The notes under the pieces: model-generated
The model's database searches: none
The model's input: the letters and a program-made list of their open reading frames with translations, nothing else
Told to the model about the DNA's origin: nothing
Translations under genes and position numbers: made by a program
NCBI RefSeq assembly: GCF_963678635.1
Contig: NC_087067.1
Span: 1,924,001-1,984,000, forward strand
Length of the DNA: 60,000 bases
Source: Symsagittifera roscoffensis
Lineage: Eukaryota; Xenacoelomorpha; Acoela; Convolutidae
Direction of reading: 5' to 3'
Shown here: one piece after another, positions 24,076 to 33,000 of the stretch
How the letters are laid out: each line of letters opens with the position of its first letter
Position numbering within the stretch: the stretch's first letter is position 1

Positions 24076-27000
24076 CTGTTGGCAAAAAGTGAAGAGGTTC
24101 AAATGAATTTTTTTTTTCAATGAATGATCGTCAATGCCTCTTAGACGAATGGTTAGCGGTTCGAGACCCAACGTGATTGCATTTGTAGCTTGCAAGGACG
24201 AGTAAACATTACATTGCCTAGAAAAGAAATTACAATTTTGTTTTCAAGAAACGGGAAAATTGCTTATAACTTACACAAAACATCACTAAAAAATCTATAA
24301 ATAACACCTAGAAGTCCGGCTAACTACCTATCGAGTGGTGTCTCTGTAATGAAGAAAAGACGCTATAATCAGTGGCGCAACAAAGATATTCATAAAAGAT
24401 CGAAGCTATTGCAACGGGACTGCGTTTTTGCGTCATTTGTGAGTCATAGTTTTTTTTCCTAGAACTGGACTTGGACCTAGGCAGCATTGCGAGTACTTGC
24501 AGCCGAGAAACTACAATTGCTGAGAATTTGAGATGGTCGGAAGATTCGGACGAAGGTCGACAAAGCCATCTTCGACCCTTCAAGTACCCGACAAATTAAA
24601 AGAATTTCAATAGCTGGATTCTTCGTAGATGGAGACGCAAAGATCCAAAAAATCCAAGATCCAAGGATCGGGAAAAACAACATTTAATAAAAAACTTTTT
24701 TTTAAACATCATTGTGATTTTGTTGAGTTTTTTTCATGTTTTCCTTATTTTGAACCGATTTGCACGTAATAAAATAAATAAATCAACCAAACTTTTGAGA
24801 CCAGAAATAGCCAAAAAAAAAATTCAGATCTGAAATAGCCAAGAAAAACAAAATTTCAGATCTGAAATAGCCACGAAAAAGAAAATTTCAGATCTAAAAT
24901 AGCCAAGAAAAAGAAAATTTCAGATCTGAAGTTGGATCTGAAATAGATTTTTTCAGATCTGAAATAACCAAGAAAAACAAAATTTCAGATCTGAAAAAAT
25001 CAAGAAAAACAAAATTTCAGATCTGAAATTAGATCTTAAATAGCCCATCTTTAAAGTATCCAAGAAATATTTAAACAGATTAAAGTATCTGAAATAGCCA
25101 CGAAAAAGAAAATTTCAGATCTAAAATAGCCAAGAAAAAGAAAATTTCAGATCTGAAGTTAGATCTGAAATAGATTTTTTCAGATCTGAAATAACCAAGA
25201 AAAACAAAATTTCAGATCTGAAATAATCAAGAAAAACAAAATTTCAGATCTGAAATTAGATCTTAAATAGCCCATCTTTAAAGTATCCAAGAAATATTTA
25301 AACACTTCACAACCTATTTTAGATCTGAAATTTAGATCTAAAACAGATAACTTCAGATCTGTTCTAGAAAATTTACTGGGTACGGTACGCAAATGTAACA
25401 AGAGTATAAAAGCATATAAGAGTATAAATGCATGTAAAACAAGGACAGAGGAAAATTTATTTGCCTTAATCAGGGCCGGCGCTAAACTTTTATAACTAGG
25501 AGGGGTAGGAAATTAGACGATAAGCAAATTAGACGTGACCAACAAAAATGAGTTTCGACGTTAAATTGTTTTTGCAGAACTAGCATTTTAGACGGAAGGG
25601 CTAACAAAATTTATTGCCCGAAACAAATTTTCATATTTACAAAAATAGTGTATGATCCCATTGCATATGAAAATATTTATCCCAATTGATTTATAAAATG
25701 TTAATGTCAAGATTATAAAACATTTTTGAAATGCATAAATTATACAATTGCGGCATGTGAAAAATGCGGAATGTGAAAATTGCGAAATGTGAAAAGTTGA
25801 TTTGCATTTAAGAAAGCTCGAACGAAAGATAATTGTAGTCAGTATACAAATTTCGGCTCTTTTCCACTTCCATTCTTTCAAAATACCGTGTTATTACGGC
25901 TAAATGCGTGATGTGATGCTGTAAAGTAAGAAGAATTGTCGATTTGTTCACCATGCCAAATTTTATTGCATTGTGACAACGTTAAATAGACTTTTCAAAA
26001 TTGAATTTGAAAGTGGGGAAACTGGAAAAGAGCCCAAATTTCAGACACAAATAATACAATTACATCTAATTTCCCATATTTGTAATTTTGCATCGACGTC
26101 TAAATTCGTTTTTGTTGGTCATGTCTAATTTGCTTTTCGTCTTATTCCTAGGCCCCTTTCCTATTAAGTTGTGAATAGCTGTCAATAGTTTTGTAAACTT
26201 GTGGGGTAGATTTAGTTGAAATTAGTTGACCTCTTTTTTATGTCGGAGAAAGTAGTTTTCAGGGCTAACGACCGAAAAAAATCTACATTTTGAATTTTTT
26301 CATTTTGTTCTGTAATTTTTGCGTTATTTTCACCTAGATGACTAAAAAAGAGAGTTTAATGGAAGATTATACAGCCCAGATTATCTTTGAAAATTTGTGG
26401 AGCAGAAAAAACTCCTTTTTTCCATTTTTTTTTTTTCATTTTTTTTTGAAGTGCTGAAAAAGGAAACGCAGGAAGCCGCAAGTCACAGAGTATCGGGCTA
26501 TCATTTGCTTCTACCTTGTGCTCTCCATTAAGCGACTTTTTCATTTCAGCCCACTCCATGTAGAGCATGGTGACATTGTGGGTTGTGAACAGACTCTCAG
26601 CCCCCAGCAGCCCGTATGGCTCATAGCCTTGGATGTCCATTTTGACCACGACCTAACAAATAACACGTGTGACCTGAAAGATTTCACAACACATTGGCTC
26701 TTTTCCAGTTTCCCCCCTTTCAAATTCAATTTTCAAAAGTCTATTTGACGTTGTCACAATGCAATGAAATTTGGCGTGGTGAACAAATCGACAATTCTGA
26801 ACAGATTTGTTCTTCATACTTCACATCGTAACATCACGCGTTTAGCCGTAATTACACGTAAAACAAATATAACACTGGGTATTTTGAAAGGGGGGAACTG
26901 GAAAAGAGCCAACACATTAGCTGTGCAAAAATTTCCTGCATTTTTGTCGAAACTTTTCAAAATAATCATTACAAGGCCAAAATGTGCATTTTATGAATCG

Positions 27001-30000
27001 TTATAAGCGGATTCCGCAACAGGCCAAAATTTCTTTTTCGACAATTTCTGTGACCTTTCTTATGCAAAAAAAATTGTTTTCAGCTTCAAAATGAGGCCAA
27101 TTGGTTCAAATTAATTGCTTAAAATTGCTTGACGTCTTTTGTAATCATCCTTATAATCAACATAGCAGTAGATTAGTTGGCTCTTTTCCAGTTTCCCCTG
27201 ATAAAATGTTCCTTTGTTACGGTTAATTCTACTTAGTTACAAATAAGATATGTTTAAAAAGTGAATTAATCTCTAAGTTAAAACATTTAAAAAGTGAACG
27301 GTCATTCTCTCCGTCGGAGAGAATGAAGATAACAAGGTCAAATCAAGATTAACCAGTTAAGATACTTCAAAGTAATTAGTGAAATAAAACAAATGGTCAG
27401 AATCACAACATTCCCCTTAGTGGGAAAAAAAATAAAAGTACTAAGCGCCATGATACCTAACATGTTATCTAACCCTTTTTTTCCCTCTCGAGAAGTCCGA
27501 CAAAATGAAAATTTAAATACTGCACGGTGAAACAAAATGTAATTTTAGTGCTCCGAAGGAATTACTGGATTAGACAGGATAATAAAATTCCTAAATCCGG
27601 CGGATTGTAATCCGTAGTTACAGCTAGGTAAGCTCTAATTGCACTTAAACGAAATAGTACTACAAATTAAATGGCTAAATGCGAGTTTTAAAGTTTGATT
27701 GAGTTTAGCTGTCCCCTTCCATGAATTTTTCTAGCTCGGCGTTGAAAATTTCACTATCTAAGTCGATGTAATTTTCAAAGCAGTTCACGGCATCTCTCAG
27801 AGAATCGTTAGTAGAGGCGATGGAGAATTGATCGGGAGATTGGGTGTATGCTAGATCCGGTGTACTGTCTTCCGGTAATGTGTTTGTCTGATTATCCAAG
27901 GGATTCTCTCTGAATGTTTGTGTGGGGGAGCTCGAGTTGTCATCCTCGTCCAGAGATATAGGGTTAGTAGCGGAGCCTGGTTGGTTTTCTAACTCATCTA
28001 TAATATCTATGTAATATCGCTTACCACAGAATTGTGGGGGACCAACATTTCGACTTGAACGTCGTAAAATAAGTTCGTTACCGGTGGTAGTAGTTTCCTT
28101 AGGATGTCTTTCCTCGCTGGTTCCAATTTCATCGGAGGAGTCCTCTATCTCGAAAACTGGGAAATTGACCGGTTTTTCTCCTACCAATGGTTTTGTCAAA
28201 TCCGAAGGAATGTTTGGGGTCTCCGTTGTCGTAGCCGTAGAAGGTTCGTCAGGTGGGTGTGAGGTAGTTTGAGGTGCTGGTTTTATACTAATTGGGCATT
28301 CCGCTGTGTCTGAGAGTTCAGGTTGATCGTCTAAAATCTCAAGTTTTATATTAGTTTGATATGTTTTAGGGTCTAATGATGAGGTAGGTTCTTTGTTAAA
28401 ATTGACGTTATCTGAAATGAAGCTTTTTCTTATCATTTCTCTACATGGAAAACCTCCCGCAATCCATTCCCAATCGCTAATGTCCGACGTATCCGACGGA
28501 ATGAACATGGATTCATCACCTGCTAAATATCCAGTATTCGACGTCGAGGCTTTATTTCGGTTCTTCTTCGATTTGTTGGATTTTGAAGGCTGGTTCGTTC
28601 CTCTAGATCTGGTGGTGACCGGGGTGAACGACTCTGTGTGTCTTCCTGTCTTAGTGTCTGGTTTCCGCGTCTGTTGTGTCTTCGGTTTGTAAGACTTTCT
28701 TGGATCTACTTGTAAATCACCGTTAGAGAAAAAAGGAAAGGAGATATTTCCTTTGAATGAACGAATTGTAGAGGATTTAGACTTTGGAATGGCGATGTCC
28801 GACTTTCTAATAATTTTTCCGTCGGATAATTCAACCGTGGATTTTGTTGAGTTTATTAGTTTCTGGCCTAGTTGTTTATAGAAGGGGTTTCCGTTTATAC
28901 TTCCGTTAGTTTTCCGTAGTAATTTACCTTTAAACGGACTATTTAAGTGCACTCGGGATGATGGAGGTTTTGAAGTAGTAGGAAGGTCTGAATCGTAGCC
29001 TTTCTCCAATGGTGACTGGTTCTTTTTCGGTATGAGGGAGTCTTTGTATCCGTCCTCTATCCGATCGTCAGCTTTGCAGTCGAGGGCCCTTTCTCTGCTT
29101 ACGATCGACTTCCCTTTGTCTAAAAATCCACCGGATAAATTATTAGATGCCAATTGCTTCCAGATCGTGTTCGGTTTTCTATTAAAGTCTATTTCGAACG
29201 GTGAGCATTTAATTTTAGATTGGAAGGAAGATCGTAGATTCCAAATGATTTTCGAAATGGCGGTTTGTAATGTAGGTTTTTGTTGATCCAATGACATTGC
29301 TAATAATTTTATTTTTACAGTATGAACAAGTTTTTCTACAAGACCGTTAGAACGATGGTCTCCAACTGTACAAAATATTAGTTTGATATTAAGAGAATTG
29401 CAAAATATCTTAAAATCCTGACTAGTAAAGCAGGATGCGTGGTCGACCCGAATAGATTTTGGAATCCCATGGAGATAGAAATAATCTTGAAGAAATTCGA
29501 TTACTGTGTTTGATGACGTTGAAGATGTAATTTTTGCTGAAGAGAATTTTGAAAAACGGTCTATACACAATAAGATGTATTTATTGTTTCCCCAGTTAAT
29601 ATCTAGTGGGCCGGCAAAATCAAGATTTATTTCCTCATTAGGTTCGGATAAGGTCGGAAGTTCGCTAATTTGTGTAGTTGGTATGATGCTTTTTATATTC
29701 TTACCGGTTTGAGTGCATTGTGTGCAATTAATCCCGTGGAAGTAAATTTGTCGATATATGTGTGGCCACCAAATGTATTGTGCCAAGTATTTCATGCCGA
29801 ATTGGCCAGGGTGAGATTCATGTAAGGTTTTTAAAACGGCGTTTCTAAGTGTAAACGGAATAACCAACTTTCCATCCATATATAATAGTCCGTCGGATTC
29901 ATGAAGGTCTTTCGAAAATTGGTGTAAGTAACGGGAATTTGAGTTGATGTTATCTACTTTTTTCTGTAAAGCTTTCACAATTGGGTTTAACAATTCATCA

Positions 30001-33000
30001 TCTTCCGTTAATAAAGCGACCAATTTTGCATTGAATAATGTATTTAAATCCAAAGGTCTTTCAGGTAACTTGAGGTTTTCTCGGAATTTAGTTACTAACT
30101 TCTTGTGTTCTGAGGAAATTTGAAAATCGATAGAGACCTGTATCCCGGAAGTGGAAGGATTTACTACAATTTGGTTATTTGACAAATTTACACTATTTAT
30201 AAGTTTGAGATCCGAAGGATTACTAATTAAGCTACTGTTAAGAATTAAAAAATAGATAAAAGCTGAATTTGATAGAGAAATTTTAGTAAAATCAGTGTTT
30301 GAGAAATCCGAAGGAATACATTTAGAGTTACAAAGTTCTGTTCTATAGTGTTTTTGATTGCAGATTGAAATGGAAGAGTTGACGAAATTCAATGCTGTAA
30401 TTATTACGTGATTTCGTAATTTCGTGTAATGGGAATTTTCCGAAATCGAATTAATTGAATTACGTAATGGATTTTCATTATCCAAAGGTAGCAACTACAA
30501 ATTCTTCGTCGTAATGTGATGAGGGAATTGCTTTACCCGAAGGAGTTCTTGAAATTAAGTCTGTAAAACCCATATCTTTTCCCGCTAAATGTTTGATAGT
30601 AAAATTGAATGGTAGGAGACGATCTACCCATCTTGTCAATCGGCTTTGGTATGTTTTGTTTCCGTGATTTGGTGACAAAGCGGAAAGGAGAGCTTTGTGG
30701 TCGGTGATAATTTCAAATTCAGAGCCGTAGAGATAATTTTTGTAATGTTCGACCGCCCATACGACTCCTAATAGCTCTAATTCGTTTGTTGAATATTTGG
30801 ATTCATGGGGATTTAAAAATCTTGAAGCAAATGACACTGTTTTCCAAACCTTCTCATGAAGTTGTTCAAGGGATGCACCCAACCCATTATGTGAAGCATC
30901 TGTTTTTACACTCGTGGGCTTTTTTACGTCGAAATGAGGGTTTTCAGTAAGATTTACTATTTCTGATTTAATCTTGACAAAAGCTTTTGAGTGATCTTCA
31001 TTCCAAAGGAAAATTGACTTTTTGTTTAAAAGAGGTCTAAGCGGGCTTCCGAGGGATGCTAAATTTGGTACAAATTTAATGTACTGATTAGTTGACCCAA
31101 AGAATGATCTTAGTTCTTTTAGATTCTTTGGGATTGGAATATCTTTAATTGCTTTGGTTTTATCGAATAGTGGGGCGATTCCGGATTTCGATATTTTAAA
31201 ACCGAGCCATTCGATTTGTTTTTGGAAGAATTTGCACTTCGACCATTTAACTGCGAAATTGTAAGTGCCTAACGTTGATAAAATTTTATAAACGATTTTC
31301 TTGTGATCGTTAAAACTTCCTTTGGAAGCGACTAATATGTCGTCGAGGTAACAATTTGTAAAAGGAATGTTTCCCAAAGTTGAGTCCATGACTCTCTGAA
31401 ACTCGTTTGGCATATCGCCGAGTCCGTAAAAACCCGTTAAAAATTGATAAGTGCCTGTTATATCTCCGCCGACTAGACTAAAATTGCATTGGCTGCTAGT
31501 AAAATTGTCCAGCGCAAGTTGACTATATGCGTTCTTTAGGTCTAGGTTTGTACTTCTCCGACGGAATTGTTTGAAATTTGAGCCACTACGTTATCAACTA
31601 ATTCGTGTATATTAGGCATCTGATATTTGTTCTTGTAGATTTGTTTGTTGATAAATTTTGAATCTGGGCTAGCTTTATCGATTTGTCTTTTTTACAAGTA
31701 ATAACTATCGGACTAATAAATCTGTCCTCGTCACAATTTTCTAATTTTTTGATGTTTCCTTCGGATTTAAGCCTGTATAATTCTGTTTTTACTGAATCCA
31801 GTAAATGTAAAGGGACCCTCCTGCCTTTTAATTGAATTGGCTTTAATGGTTCATGAAAGTGTGTAATTTTTGTTTGATTTTTTATTTTTCCAATCCGAAG
31901 GAATAGTTGTTTGAAGGTTTTTCCAATCATTTCTATTTCATTATCTATGTCAAGTGAGTTAACTGAATTGATAGACTTACAGGTTCTCTTGTTGGTGAAT
32001 GTTGCGTATTGTTTTTGTGAAACTTCGATTCCGACTTTTGGTAAATTGTCATTTCCCAAGATATTTCTTTCATGACCTTGAGTTCGGAAGAAGTGACATT
32101 CCTTGTGGGACCATCCATTTGAGAAAATTGGGACAATTACTTTTCCAGTGATATTTATTGCATTGTTCGTAAATCCACAATAGAGTTCCTTGGTAGCCTT
32201 ATCCACTGGATATATTTTCACGTAGGGGTCTCGTAGTTTCAACTCGTGTAACACATTCTGTTTAAGGAAGCTTACAGGGCTTGCTGAATCCACCTGTATA
32301 TTGAGAATTACTTGGTTTTCATTTCCTAAGCCGATATTTAGTAGTTTCTTCAGTTCCTTTCCTTGATCGTCGTAGATAGTTGTTACGTTTAATACAGAGT
32401 ATTCATCGTTATCGCTATGTCCAGACTCTGACCATGCGTTGATTACTCCACAGCATTCTCTATTAGCGTGGTCAATGTGTACGTCTGGTTGTTCCGAAGG
32501 ATAATGATGATCTGTATTATTTACAATTTGACTATCCACAATATTTACATTTTTACGGCGTGATTTACAGAGTCTAGTAAAATGTCCTCGATACTTACAA
32601 GTCGTGCATGTTGTATCTTTGGCAGGGCAAACCGCTAGATGTCCTTTTGTAAAATTTCCGCCGCATTTCATGCATGTGTTATTTCTTTCAATGTTTAGGG
32701 TGGGTTCTCTTTTTACATTAAAATGATTAAAAGATTTGTTGGAAGAATATCCGCTGGATTTAAAAGTATTCGTCATCTTGATGTGGTTTGTAATTCCTTT
32801 TTCGTCAATCAGGGCTACGTTTAAGGCTTCTAGTGGTGGTAAGGTTTCCGTGAGGAGTTTCCGTTGGATATCTGAATTCTTCATGTTATTAATAAAAATA
32901 TCTCTAATCCATTCATCTTCTCCTGTGGGAATGTTACATCGTTTTGCCATTTCTGCCAGTGCCCCCCAGAATTGTTCTAATGATTCTCTGTCCCTCTGTT

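Larger units (their letters stand above)
19591..26455. repeat. Tandem segment U4 with its extension
   Basis: U4 starts inside gene X (its right-hand half is present, 19591-19893), continues with the AT-rich block (roughly 180-bp repeats at about 20145-20790) and then an extension parallel to that of U3. The extension includes exon C, the palindromic minisatellite and element M2. It reaches unique FkbM gene sequence at about 26455. The extensions of U3 and U4 are identical by eye over about 700 bases around exon C, yet differ at about 11 positions in 130 bases just beyond (17790-17920 against 24420-24550). Confidence 0.85.

Noticed and set aside
24140-24175. tagacgaatgg followed closely by ggttcgagaccc, like tRNA A and B boxes
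   Set aside because: The boxes are only about 6 bases apart, leaving no room for an anticodon arm. The sequence is inside the FkbM gene intron and is simply repeated at 17505-17540.
24076-24217. Frame upstream of exon C (LQATNAITLGLEPLTIRL) that looks like the start of an FkbM domain
   Set aside because: It lies just upstream of the exon C acceptor, and the A-B-C splice model gives a complete domain order without it. It could be a remnant of another copy's N-terminal exon, but I cannot support this.
28084-29712. Several plus-strand ORFs across 27.7-30.5 kb
   Set aside because: Antisense shadows of the element 2 integrase frame.
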